Of a DNA stretch of 64,000 nt, positions 9,889-19,547 are shown in pieces (position 1 is the stretch's first letter; every line of letters begins with the position of its first letter). Source of the stretch: Pedobacter chitinilyticus (GTDB taxonomy: Bacteria > Bacteroidota > Bacteroidia > Sphingobacteriales > Sphingobacteriaceae); contig NZ_QMHN01000002.1 in the NCBI RefSeq assembly GCF_003313385.1, positions 506,603-570,602 on the forward strand, written 5' to 3'. The notes under the pieces were generated by a model. That model was given only the letters and a program-made list of their open reading frames with translations, was not told where the DNA came from and searched no databases. A program made the translations under genes and the position numbers.

Positions 9889-11508
9889 TTAGCGATTAAT
9901 CCGATATTCTATATCTGGTCGCTTAATGTATTTTTCTTTATATTTCTGATGGACGCTGGCATCTTGTGCAATTCCATTCACCAACATTTCGTTATCAGTG
10001 AGGATATAATCCACTTTTTTGCCCTTAACCACCAGATTATCCTGTATCATTTGGTCTTGTATCTCCTGACTGGCGTCATTACCGTCGTGTACAATATGCA
10101 CCACCACTTTTCCGTCTACTTTAACTGTGTTGGTAGTAGTCGAGGTCGTTGTAGTGGTAGTAACACCCACAGGTACATTTATTACATTGGAGATGGGTTG
10201 GTTAATAGATACCATATTTCTTACTGGCACAACTGGCTTCATTGGAATAACAGGTTCTTCTGGCTTAGCTTGCGGCAAATCCGAAATTGGTTCAACTTCT
10301 GCTATGGCAGCTAATTCTGGAACATCATCTACTTCCGTTTCTCCAAAGTTTATCGCAGAGGGTTTAACTGGGTCGCAATTCTCATGAGGTGCTGGCTGAC
10401 TGGTTGGCGTTGCCTCTTTAAATTGATGGTTTAACCCATTAGCGTAGGTAATTTCTTTTTGTAGTGGTGAATGTTTTATTGGTGATTGTCCCATTTTAAA
10501 AGCTGCTCCCAAACCTAAAAAAAAGCATAAAGAAACAGTTAAAGTGGTTTTCTCAAAACCAGTTAAAGTGGTTCTGTTATTAAATGCGATTCTTCTGATG
10601 CGAGCAATTAATTGACCTTTTTCGTTAGCCATCGACATGGCAAAACCTGTTGAGTTCAGGCTAAATTCCTGACAGGAAACCAGTGCTTTTAAATAGCCAT
10701 TTTTATCGTTTGTACAGGCTATGGCCAAATCATCGCAGCAATTTTCACGTTCTTCCTTGATGGTTTTAGAGAGCCACAATACTGCAGGATTAAAGAAAAA
10801 CAATACCTCAATAATATTTTGAAGGATGTTTACCAAATAGTCTCTACGTTTAATATGCGCCAATTCATGACTCAAAATAGCTTCTACTTCGTTTAAATTT
10901 AAGTGGTTTAACAAGCCGATAGGCATTAAAATAACGGGTTTGAAATGGCCAATCACCATCGGGATTTTTGCCAAGCCTGATTGAAAAATAGCGATGCCTT
11001 GATTAATATTCAATTGACTGGCAAGCGTGGCCACTTTTTGCTCCCAATAATTACCTGCCGCAAAGTTTTTGGTTCTTTTTAAATAGCTCACTCCATGTAG
11101 CCCAACCAACAACTGTATCGATTTAAAAAGAATAATGAGGAGCCAAATCAAAATCATTGGGCCTGCATAATGCTTTAAAACTTCGAAAAACTGATTAAGA
11201 GCAGTAAAGATATCCAGCTGAAACTTAAATATTGCATTTTGCTGCGACGGGCTAATACCGAAAAGGCTGGCAATAATATTAAACTTGTTTAAGGTTTGTA
11301 CAAAAACCAAAATCATGCTTAAAGAAAACACGCTTAGCAAGCCTACCAGTAAATTATATCTTAAAACTGGTCGGCTATTTTTTGTACCTACAATAAAGAA
11401 TGCCGCCAGTAAAGCTATTACCAAGCCTATCCATAAAGAATGGAGCAATGTACCGAACAATGCTTCCATCAAATCAGTTGGCAGAAAGTTAACCCATTTA
11501 AATTCCAT
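9889..11508 (-). CDS. BlaR1/MecR1-type membrane metallopeptidase (M56) without a penicillin-sensing domain
   Basis: A 539-aa inner-membrane zinc peptidase of family M56. Hydrophobic segments lie at about 18-40, 52-72 and 115-137, and another at about 312-330. The zinc motif HELAH is at residues 214-218 (SHELAHIKRRDYLV), with ENCCDD downstream as the likely third-ligand region. Classical BlaR1 ends in a beta-lactam-binding domain with SxxK; here the region after residue 340 is instead a Pro/Thr-rich linker and a short basic tail (VDYILTDNEMLVNG onward), so the sensed signal is probably not a beta-lactam. It follows the BlaI-like repressor gene by 30 bp, which fits signal-driven cleavage of that repressor. 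Confidence 0.9.
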   Translation of the reverse strand: MEFKWVNFLPTDLMEALFGTLLHSLWIGLVIALLAAFFIVGTKNSRPVLRYNLLVGLLSVFSLSMILVFVQTLNKFNIIASLFGISPSQQNAIFKFQLDIFTALNQFFEVLKHYAGPMILIWLLIILFKSIQLLVGLHGVSYLKRTKNFAAGNYWEQKVATLASQLNINQGIAIFQSGLAKIPMVIGHFKPVILMPIGLLNHLNLNEVEAILSHELAHIKRRDYLVNILQNIIEVLFFFNPAVLWLSKTIKEERENCCDDLAIACTNDKNGYLKALVSCQEFSLNSTGFAMSMANEKGQLIARIRRIAFNNRTTLTGFEKTTLTVSLCFFLGLGAAFKMGQSPIKHSPLQKEITYANGLNHQFKEATPTSQPAPHENCDPVKPSAINFGETEVDDVPELAAIAEVEPISDLPQAKPEEPVIPMKPVVPVRNMVSINQPISNVINVPVGVTTTTTTSTTTNTVKVDGKVVVHIVHDGNDASQEIQDQMIQDNLVVKGKKVDYILTDNEMLVNGIAQDASVHQKYKEKYIKRPDIEYRINR

Positions 11509-11538
11509 AGCTGTGGTTTTGTTTATTTTGGTTTTTAT

Positions 11539-11931
11539 CTACTTTTCAAGTTCATCTAACAAACGCTTAATTTCCTCCAACTCTTCTTTCGTCGTTTTAT
11601 CATTATCCAGCAATTGCATGACTAAGTTAGCTGCCGACCCTTTGTAAAGTGTATCTACAAATTTGTCCAACAATTGTCCTTTAGTTTTTAGCTCTGCTTG
11701 TACTGGCGCATAAATATGTTTCATTTGGCTTGCATCACGACTGAGGATGCCTTTCTCGTCCATAATTTGCATTTGCTTTAAGGTAGAAGTGTAATTTACT
11801 TCTCGCTGTTTGTTCAGCTCGTCATTTACAAAACGTACTGTACTAGGGCCAAATTCCCACAATACCTGCAATATCTCCAACTCGGCTCTGGTAGGCTCTG
11901 GGATTGAATTGATAGATTTCTTCTCTTCCAT
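11539..11931 (-). CDS. BlaI/MecI/CopY-family transcriptional repressor
   Basis: A 130-aa winged-helix repressor. The N-terminal helices contain PTRAELEILQVLWEFGPSTV and YTSTLKQMQIMDEKGIL, typical of BlaI/MecI DNA-binding domains, and the C-terminal part (LDKFVDTLYKGSAANLVMQLL onward) is the dimerisation and cleavage region. It heads a minus-strand operon with the M56 peptidase and the outer-membrane receptor. Immediately upstream there is a good Bacteroidota promoter with a perfect 12-bp palindrome between its two boxes, so autoregulation is likely. No beta-lactamase gene is nearby. Confidence 0.93.
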   Translation of the reverse strand: MEEKKSINSIPEPTRAELEILQVLWEFGPSTVRFVNDELNKQREVNYTSTLKQMQIMDEKGILSRDASQMKHIYAPVQAELKTKGQLLDKFVDTLYKGSAANLVMQLLDNDKTTKEELEEIKRLLDELEK

Positions 11932-11935
11932 AACA

Positions 11936-11966
11936 CAAAGGTAGGATAACTTTCGTACGAAACAAG
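11936..11966 (-). promoter_or_regulatory. Promoter of the BlaI-BlaR operon with palindromic operator
   Basis: On the minus strand, TACCTTTG (11943-11936) fits the -7 consensus TAnnTTTG. Exactly 19 nt upstream CTTG (11966-11963) fits the -33 TTG core. Between them lies TTTCGTACGAAA (11951-11962), a perfect 12-bp palindrome and the best operator candidate for the BlaI-like repressor. The predicted transcript start falls on or next to the ATG of the repressor, so the message may be leaderless. Confidence 0.6.
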
Positions 11967-12123
11967 GAATACTTCATTTTTAACATTTATGATCTGCAAT
12001 TTTTAGGAATATGCTATCTCTAACTTGGCGTTTTGTCTTTTTTGCGCCTTTTAGTTGTCACTTTTAACCCCTTGCAAACCAACAATTTTGATGAAATTTG
12101 GTTATCACTTAAATAATCAGACC

Positions 12124-12537
12124 ATGACAAAAGAAATTTGGCTTAACTTACCTGTTAAGGACATTCTACAAACCACTGCATTTTTCACCAAAATTGGTTT
12201 TAAATTAAATGAACATGCTCCTAAAAGCGATTCGATGGCTTCATTTAAAATCGGCCAAAAGGATTTTATCGTTAACTTTTTTACGGAGGCCGTTTTCAAA
12301 AGCTTTACCCCTTTCCAAATTGCCGATGTAACCAATGCTACCGAATGTTTAATTTCTATTGATGCCGAAAATAAGGAAGACGTGGATAACATGCTCAAAA
12401 ACGCGGCAGAAGCAGGCGGAAAAGTATTTGCAGCAGGTGGAGAAAAAGACGGCTGGATGTATGGCGGTGGTTTTATCGACCTTGATGGTCACAAATGGAA
12501 TGTATTGTTCATGGATTTTAGTAAATTCCCTCAATAA
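12124..12537 (+). CDS. VOC-family (glyoxalase/bleomycin-resistance fold) protein
   Basis: A 137-aa protein of the vicinal-oxygen-chelate superfamily, starting MTKEIWLNLPVKDI with a strand-helix pattern (TTAFFTKIGFKLNE) and ending with FIDLDGHKWNVLFMD, the typical second half. Metal ligands are not all obvious. An upstream in-frame ATG at 12055 would add 23 residues unlike the family, so I use 12124. It is followed 12 bp later by an SRPBCC protein, a frequent partner type, suggesting a two-gene operon. The substrate is unknown. Confidence 0.85.
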   Translation: MTKEIWLNLPVKDILQTTAFFTKIGFKLNEHAPKSDSMASFKIGQKDFIVNFFTEAVFKSFTPFQIADVTNATECLISIDAENKEDVDNMLKNAAEAGGKVFAAGGEKDGWMYGGGFIDLDGHKWNVLFMDFSKFPQ

Positions 12538-12549
12538 AAAATCAAAACT

Positions 12550-12990
12550 ATGGAACGAATTTATTTTAAAATTGAAATTGATGCTCCTAAAGAGAAAGTT
12601 TGGGACATCCTTTTGGGAGAAACCACTTACCCACTTTGGACACAAGTCTTTGCGGAAGGATCTAGGGTAGTGACGACTTGGGAAAAGGGCACCAAAGCCT
12701 TGTTTCTGGGTGCAAAAGATGAAGGAATGGTCTCCAAAATTGCCGACCATATTCCCAATGAGTTCATCTCTATTCAGCACTTAGGCTTTTATAAAGATGG
12801 TGTGGAAGATTACGATAGTGAAGAGGTGAAAAAATGGGGCAATGCTTTTGAAAACTATAAAATAAGCACCAAGGAAGATGGTAAATCGCTACTAAGCGTT
12901 GAAATGGATACTACCGAGGAGTATAAATCTTATTTTGAAGAAAGCTGGCCAAAGGCACTGGAAAAGGTTAGAGAATTGGCGGAGGGTTAA
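12550..12990 (+). CDS. SRPBCC/AHSA1-like ligand-binding domain protein
   Basis: A 146-aa protein beginning MERIYFKIEIDAPKEKVWDI, the classic first strand and helix of the START/Bet v 1-like fold, and ending with a long C-terminal helix (YFEESWPKALEKVRELAEG). Such proteins bind small hydrophobic ligands in the cytoplasm. It probably shares a transcript with the VOC gene upstream. The 3' end is followed within 10 bp by the first unit of a large palindromic repeat cluster. Confidence 0.85.
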   Translation: MERIYFKIEIDAPKEKVWDILLGETTYPLWTQVFAEGSRVVTTWEKGTKALFLGAKDEGMVSKIADHIPNEFISIQHLGFYKDGVEDYDSEEVKKWGNAFENYKISTKEDGKSLLSVEMDTTEEYKSYFEESWPKALEKVRELAEG

Positions 12991-12996
12991 GCACTT

Positions 12997-13120
12997 CCCG
13001 TCATTTCGACGTAGGTGAGAAATCTAGCATTATGTTATAAGCATCAAAACCGAAAACCAATTGGACTAAACCCATTCATATCGTTAGATTTCTCCTCCTT
13101 CGATCGTCGAAATGACGGGG
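12997..13120. repeat. REP-like palindromic unit 1 (GTCATTTCGACG family)
   Basis: The left arm at 12998-13026 (CCGTCATTTCGACG, then GGTGAGAAATCTA) is matched by an inverted right arm at 13085-13120 (TAGATTTCTCCTCC, then CGTCGAAATGACGG), with about 58 bp between them. It is the first of four complete units and one half unit in this region. Confidence 0.85.
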
Positions 13121-13141
13121 TACGACAAAACATTGCCAATA

Positions 13142-13259
13142 CCGTCATTTCGACGATAGGAGAAATCTAGCGTTGTGCTACAACTGAGTTAAACTTAACT
13201 AATAGTATTATTTATCAAATTGCTAGATCTCTCCTCCTGCGATCGTCGAGATGACGGGG
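13142..13259. repeat. REP-like palindromic unit 2
   Basis: The left arm at 13142-13170 (CCGTCATTTCGACG, GGAGAAATCTAG) and the inverted right arm at 13223-13259 (CTAGATCTCTCCTCC, CGTCGAGATGACGG) have the same design as unit 1. It lies just upstream of the broken GIY-YIG gene. Confidence 0.85.
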
Positions 13260-13291
13260 CACGAAAGGACATTGCTAATCTATTAAAAACT

Positions 13292-13591
13292 ATGGAAAGA
13301 GGTGGAGCTGTTTATATTCTTACAAATGTTAACCGTACAGTTCTCTATATTGGCGTTACTTCCGATTTAATTTTCTGATTAAAAGAACATGAGGAAAAAG
13401 TCTACCCAAAATCTTTTACCGCGAAATATAATGCGATCATTTGTGTGTATTATGAAGTATTCTCGCACATAGAAGAAGCCATTGCCAGAGAAAAGGAAAT
13501 TAAAAAATGGCGCAGGGAGAAAAAGGACCTATTAATTAATTCAATTAACCCTTCTTGGAAAAGCTTTAATGATGAAATTGCTAAATGGTAG
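13292..13591 (+). pseudogene. GIY-YIG endonuclease-like gene interrupted by one in-frame TGA
   Basis: Reading from the ATG at 13292 gives a 99-codon GIY-YIG domain (YhbQ/UPF0213-like): MERGGAVYILTN, then LYIGVTSDL as the GIY-YIG core, EH, REKEIKKWRREKK, and a C-terminal NPSWKSF. Codon 29 (13376-13378) is TGA where an Arg (CGA in a C-to-T event) would be usual before the VKEH-like segment; the rest stays open and in frame to TAG at 13591. One point nonsense mutation is therefore the simplest explanation, and a sequencing error is possible. Two palindromic repeat units lie on each side, so gene and repeats may form one element. A functional restart downstream of the stop is unlikely because the catalytic GIY-YIG part lies upstream. 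Confidence 0.85.
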
Positions 13592-13618
13592 TTAGGATGA
13601 TATAGGTACTTTCATATC

Positions 13619-13732
13619 TCGTCATTTCGAACGCAGGTGAGAAATCTAGCATTATGTTATCGCGAAGTTAAATCTATACAACATTATTTACTAGCCGCTA
13701 GATCTCTCCTCCATCGGTCGTCGAGATGACGA
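13619..13732. repeat. REP-like palindromic unit 3
   Basis: The left arm starts at 13620 (CGTCATTTCGAACGCAGG, then GAGAAATCTAGC) and the inverted right arm is 13697-13732 (GCTAGATCTCTCCTCC, CGTCGAGATGACG). It begins 28 bp after the stop of the GIY-YIG pseudogene. Confidence 0.85.
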
Positions 13733-13753
13733 CAAGCAGAGACACTGCCAATA

Positions 13754-13873
13754 CCGTCATTTCGATGAGGAGGCACGACGAAGAGAAATCTAGTACCATA
13801 AATGGAAACCGACCAGTCAATCCCATATCGCAACTAGCTAGATCTCTCCTCCTGCGGTCGTCGAAATGACGGG
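13754..13873. repeat. REP-like palindromic unit 4
   Basis: The left arm at 13754-13793 has an internal insertion (GAGGAGGCACGACGAA) relative to units 1-3. The inverted right arm at 13836-13873 matches the shared form (GCTAGATCTCTCCTCCTGC, CGTCGAAATGACGGG). Confidence 0.8.
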
Positions 13874-13893
13874 TGAGGAAGAAACATTGCCAA

Positions 13894-13953
13894 TACCGTC
13901 ATTGCGATAGCCTGCTCCGATTTATCGGAAAAGAGGTACGAAGAAGAGAAATC
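13894..13953. repeat. REP-like half unit 5 (left arm only)
   Basis: CCGTCATTGCGATAG and, after a small insertion containing an internal hairpin (CTCCGATTTATCGGA), GAAGAGAAATCTAAC. No matching right arm follows. The rest up to the icd terminator at 14019 holds nothing I recognise. Confidence 0.7.
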
Positions 13954-14018
13954 TAACAACATATCTAAAGGCAGTTTCATTTTTTGAGTAGAAAATGTCG
14001 AAAAACTTCAAGACAATA

Positions 14019-14047
14019 AAAATCCCCGCTCAAACGAGCAGGGATTT
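14019..14047 (-). terminator. Rho-independent terminator of icd
   Basis: On the minus strand, just after the icd stop, AAATCCCTGCTC pairs with GAGCGGGGATTT around a GTTT loop, followed by a run of Us. The stem is about 11 bp with one mismatch. Confidence 0.85.
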
Positions 14048-14073
14048 CTAAATACTAATATCTAAATACTATT

Positions 14074-16299
<2,226 letters not shown>

Positions 16300-16495
16300 T
16301 TATTTTTTAAGAAAGTTTGAAATAAAAATGTCCAAAAAAGGACTGGTTTGATAAAATCGCCTAAAGATAAAATAAACCAGCGAATTATATAACAGCTTAG
16401 TGTTATTTATACATTAAAATCACTCCTAACTGGCAAGCGCAGTGTAACAATTCAAAGAAGAAATCGTTCTAACTAGAAACCAAAAAAACTAGGCC

Positions 16496-16630
16496 ATGAA
16501 CAAGGAAGAATTATTAAAATCTAAGTGGTTCAAAATTGCTTTTCCCATCATTATCTTGATTATTGTGATCGCTATTTATCAAAACGGATATGCTTTTGGT
16601 GAGTGGTTATATGCTCGACTACATCCTTAA
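16496..16630 (+). CDS. Small single-pass membrane protein (44 aa)
   Basis: A short open frame, ATG at 16496 to TAA at 16630, encodes 44 residues: a charged N-terminus (MNKEELLKSKWFK), one strongly hydrophobic stretch (IAFPIIILIIVIAIY), and a short aromatic tail ending YARLHP. I do not recognise a family. The charge-hydrophobic-tail pattern and codon use resemble real small membrane proteins. It stands between divergent icd and the YCII gene. The 16294-16495 gap upstream of it shows no clear promoter match. Confidence 0.55.
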   Translation: MNKEELLKSKWFKIAFPIIILIIVIAIYQNGYAFGEWLYARLHP

Positions 16631-16651
16631 ACTGAAAATTTCTTTTCAAGA

Positions 16652-16684
16652 TTTGTCCCCTTTTATCAACGTGGGTTGTCTTTG
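16652..16684 (+). promoter_or_regulatory. Weak candidate promoter for the YCII-sigma operon
   Basis: TTTG at 16652-16655 and TGTCTTTG at 16677-16684 resemble the Bacteroidota -33 and -7 boxes with 21 nt between; the second box has TG instead of TA. The transcript would start about 30 bases before the ATG at 16721. Confidence 0.3.
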
Positions 16685-16720
16685 TAAAAAGTATTTTAAT
16701 AACTTAACAAAAATAACATC

Positions 16721-17077
16721 ATGAAAGAATTTCTATTATTAATCAGGGAAGATGTCAACTATGGACAATTCTCGGTGGAAGAAATGCAGGCCGATATTGA
16801 AAAACACATGGCATGGGTAGAAACGCTCATTGCTAAAGGTCATTTTAAGGACGGAAACCCACTTGAAGCCAATGGCGTACAGATTAGGGGCAAAGAAAAA
16901 ATAGTTACCGACGGCCCATATATCGAAAGCAAAGAATGTATCAGCGGCTACTATTTTCTGTTGGCCAATTCATTGGAAGAGGCAACCTCTATTGCAAAAG
17001 CTTGTCCCTCACTTGAGCTTGGTGCCACGATAGAGTTACGTGAAGTAATGGCTACCGATGAACAAGCAGGAGCATAA
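16721..17077 (+). CDS. YCII-related (DGPF domain) protein
   Basis: A 118-aa protein of the YCII/DGPF family, with MKEFLLLIREDVNYG, the central VTDGPYIESKECISGYYFL block that carries the DGP motif, and a C-terminal GATIELREVM strand. Members are small cytoplasmic alpha-beta proteins of uncertain biochemistry that are commonly encoded next to an ECF sigma factor of group ECF42. Here the reading frame overlaps the sigma factor by 20 bp, so the pair is translationally coupled. Confidence 0.92.
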   Translation: MKEFLLLIREDVNYGQFSVEEMQADIEKHMAWVETLIAKGHFKDGNPLEANGVQIRGKEKIVTDGPYIESKECISGYYFLLANSLEEATSIAKACPSLELGATIELREVMATDEQAGA

Positions 17078-18326
17078 CGAAATTTTCAAAACTACGGCAC
17101 ATCTTTTCCGAGAATATTCGGGAAAGATGGTTGCTATTTTAACCAAATATTACGGCATCAAGCAGCTGGAAAATATTATGGATGCTGTTCAGGAAAGTTT
17201 TGAAGCAGCCTTAAAGCATTGGCGCTACAAAGGCATGCCCAATCAACCCGAGGCTTGGCTATTGACCACGGCAAAGAACAAATTGCTAAATGCTATTAAG
17301 AAGGAAAGCACTCTAGCTAGCCTTCAAGCCTCCCTTCCTAACGACTTTGAATTACTGCCCAGCCCCTTGCAAATGATGGATAGCCAATTACAGTTGCTAT
17401 TAAAAATTTGCGAATTGAAACTGCCGTTAAAAAGCCAAATCATTTTCACGCTTTATACTTCCTCTGGATTTGGTGTACCCGAAATTGCCAACGCATTGCT
17501 GATGACTAATGAAGCAGTGAAGAAGCATATTTTTAGGACCAAGCAATTGCTACAAAACGCCAGCTTTAAGTTTGATGAGCTGGCAGAAAAACATATTGCT
17601 CCCAATTTAAACCAATTGCAACTTGTTTTGTACCTAATGTTTAATGAGGGCTACAAAACCACCAGAGCTAAGGAAGGTTTGAACATAGATTTGTGCTACG
17701 AAGCCATGCGACTGGCTAAACTGATTTTACAACTACAGCCAAATGATGCCACTACTAATGCCTTATTAGCTCTGATGTTTTTCAATATCGCCAGGTTCCC
17801 AGCCCGTATCTCCAACCAAAACTTTTGGATTCCGTTGGAACAACAAGACCGATCGTTATGGGACCCTGCTTTTATCAGGGAAGGGTTGTATTATCTTCAT
17901 CAATCTAAAAACACCCAACAATTAAGCAAGCACCATCTGGAAGCCATCATTGCGTCCATACATTGCTGTGCCACGGATTTTAAAACCACCAACTGGTCTA
18001 AAATCATCTATTTATACGAACAAATGGAAGTGTTGGAAGGTCCTTCGACAGCATTAACGCTGAACAAGATGATTGCGATGAGTTATGTAGCTCCTTCTGT
18101 GGAATTATTGGCTCAACTTACAGCCTTAGCAAAAGAGTTAAAACCTGAACACCAGCTTTTCTTTCACCTTGCCAAAGCCCATTTAAATACCTTACTACAT
18201 CAACATGCTAATGCCGAAAATTGCTATCGCGAGGCATTAAACCATGCACAATCAGAGATAGACAAGCAATTCATCTTAAACAAAATCAGTGACATTGCTT
18301 TGTCAAGTAATGGGGCCCGCTCTTAA
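17058..18326 (+). CDS. ECF42-type RNA polymerase sigma factor with TPR-like C-terminal extension
   Basis: A 422-aa sigma factor. Region 2 is at about 5-85 (TTAHLFREYSGKMVAILTKYYG, AVQESFEAALKHW, NQPEAWLLTTAKNKLLN), and region 4 is at about 120-175 (LPLKSQIIFTLYTSSGFGVPEIA, TNEAVKKHIFRTKQLL). From about 190 to the end is a large helical extension, including ALLALMFFNIARFPAR and repeated helix pairs, as in ECF42 sigma factors. These lack a dedicated anti-sigma factor; the extension and the DGPF partner are thought to control activity. The gene overlaps the YCII gene upstream. Target promoters cannot be seen here. Confidence 0.9.
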   Translation: MNKQEHNEIFKTTAHLFREYSGKMVAILTKYYGIKQLENIMDAVQESFEAALKHWRYKGMPNQPEAWLLTTAKNKLLNAIKKESTLASLQASLPNDFELLPSPLQMMDSQLQLLLKICELKLPLKSQIIFTLYTSSGFGVPEIANALLMTNEAVKKHIFRTKQLLQNASFKFDELAEKHIAPNLNQLQLVLYLMFNEGYKTTRAKEGLNIDLCYEAMRLAKLILQLQPNDATTNALLALMFFNIARFPARISNQNFWIPLEQQDRSLWDPAFIREGLYYLHQSKNTQQLSKHHLEAIIASIHCCATDFKTTNWSKIIYLYEQMEVLEGPSTALTLNKMIAMSYVAPSVELLAQLTALAKELKPEHQLFFHLAKAHLNTLLHQHANAENCYREALNHAQSEIDKQFILNKISDIALSSNGARS

Positions 18327-18380
18327 AAACACTTTCATTTTGTGTACCTTTACGGCCAGAAATTTAATCCCTAAAAGCCG

Positions 18381-19145
18381 ATGTCGATTACCAACGAAGC
18401 CGAATTACAAGGAATGCAAAAAGCTAGCGAAGCGGTAGCTCATACGTTAAAAGCGATGATAGATTATGCCAAAATAGGCATGAGCACAAAGGAACTGGAT
18501 AACTTTGGCGCTCAACTTTTATCTGAACTTGGTGCCAAATCTGCTCCTTACCTTACTTACGGTTTCCCAGGTTTTACCTGCATTAGTGTTAACAATGAGT
18601 TTTGCCACGGCATCCCATCAGAGCAAAGAATATTACAAGAAGGGGATCTAATCAACATTGATGTGTCTGCTGAACTAGATGGCTTTTGGTCAGATAACGG
18701 TTGTTCTTTTGTATTGGGCAACGATATCCATGGGCACTACAAATTGGTAAATGCTTCAAAGGAAATTCTTCAAAAGGCCATTGCCAATATCAAAGGTGGC
18801 GTTAAAATTTCCGACATCGGGCATCTGATTGAAACAGAAGCTAAAAAGCGTGGTTACAAAGTAATTAAAAACCTAACGGGTCATGGTGTTGGTCGTAGCT
18901 TGCACGAAGAACCACATGAAGTGGCCAATTACAGAGATCGATTTAACCAAACCAGGTTTAAAAAGAATTCCGTGGTAGCTATCGAAACTTTTATTTCTAC
19001 CGACTCCACTTATGCCGAAACTTTGGGCGATGGCTGGACCATGGTTGGCAACAGAGGTGGTTACATGGCGCAACACGAGCACACCATTATGGTTACTGAT
19101 GGGCAACCTGTTATTCTTACTGAAAAAAACGGCGTTTGGGAATAA
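18381..19145 (+). CDS. map: Methionine aminopeptidase, type I
   Basis: Removes the initiator methionine from nascent proteins in the cytoplasm. The 254-aa sequence carries the complete dinuclear metal site in order: Asp94 (INIDVS), Asp105 (WSDNG), His168 (TGHGVG), Glu202 (AIETF) and Glu233 (QHEHT), plus substrate-contacting His76 (CHGIP). There is no N-terminal zinc-finger extension. It starts 55 bp after the sigma factor gene on the same strand and could share its transcript, although functional linkage is not implied. Confidence 0.96.
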   Translation: MSITNEAELQGMQKASEAVAHTLKAMIDYAKIGMSTKELDNFGAQLLSELGAKSAPYLTYGFPGFTCISVNNEFCHGIPSEQRILQEGDLINIDVSAELDGFWSDNGCSFVLGNDIHGHYKLVNASKEILQKAIANIKGGVKISDIGHLIETEAKKRGYKVIKNLTGHGVGRSLHEEPHEVANYRDRFNQTRFKKNSVVAIETFISTDSTYAETLGDGWTMVGNRGGYMAQHEHTIMVTDGQPVILTEKNGVWE

Positions 19146-19186
19146 ACCACCCTACCCTCTTTATTTGTGGCAAGCTTGCTAAATGA

Positions 19187-19497
19187 ACCACATAAACACA
19201 TAGTAAATCCATATAGTACTAAATAGATGTCGTGGCTCAAACTTTCCTCTTAATAGAACAAAAGCAATTCGCATTATCGAAATCGATAAAAACAATACCC
19301 CTATGTGCCTATGTGGTCCATTAAAAAAATTTAAACACATAGCCACATAGTAATCCCACATAGTACTAAATAAATGCCTTGCTTTATACTTTACTCTCAA
19401 AAGACCAAAAGCAATTCGCATTACCGAAATCTACAAAAACAATACCCCTATGTGTCTATATGGTCCTTTAAAAAATTTAAACACATCGGCACAATAG
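19187..19497. repeat. Tandem 147-bp repeat with terminal inverted repeats (MITE-like)
   Basis: Two successive units, 19187-19333 and 19334-19480, align with an exact 147-bp offset, and the first bases of a third unit follow. Each unit starts with a block like ACCACATAAACACATAG and carries its inverse CTATGTGCCTATGTGGT at 19301-19317 and 19448-19464 (15 of 17 matching in unit 1). Shared interior blocks include AAAGCAATTCGCATTA and ACAATACCCCTATGTG. The array fills most of the 450-bp gap between map and the efflux operon. It contains no convincing gene. Confidence 0.85.
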
Positions 19498-19547
19498 GAA
19501 AAGTATAATCCGTTTATCATCTTTTTGTCAAACAAATTAGTTGTGCT

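Noticed and set aside
9886..10314. 142-aa plus-strand frame opposite the M56 peptidase gene
   Set aside because: It is a shadow of the Thr/Pro-rich C-terminal region; rich in Tyr and His with no family pattern.
19179..19421. 80-aa frame on the minus strand with internal duplication
   Set aside because: It is the translation of the 147-bp tandem repeat; the duplication is at DNA level and there is no family resemblance.
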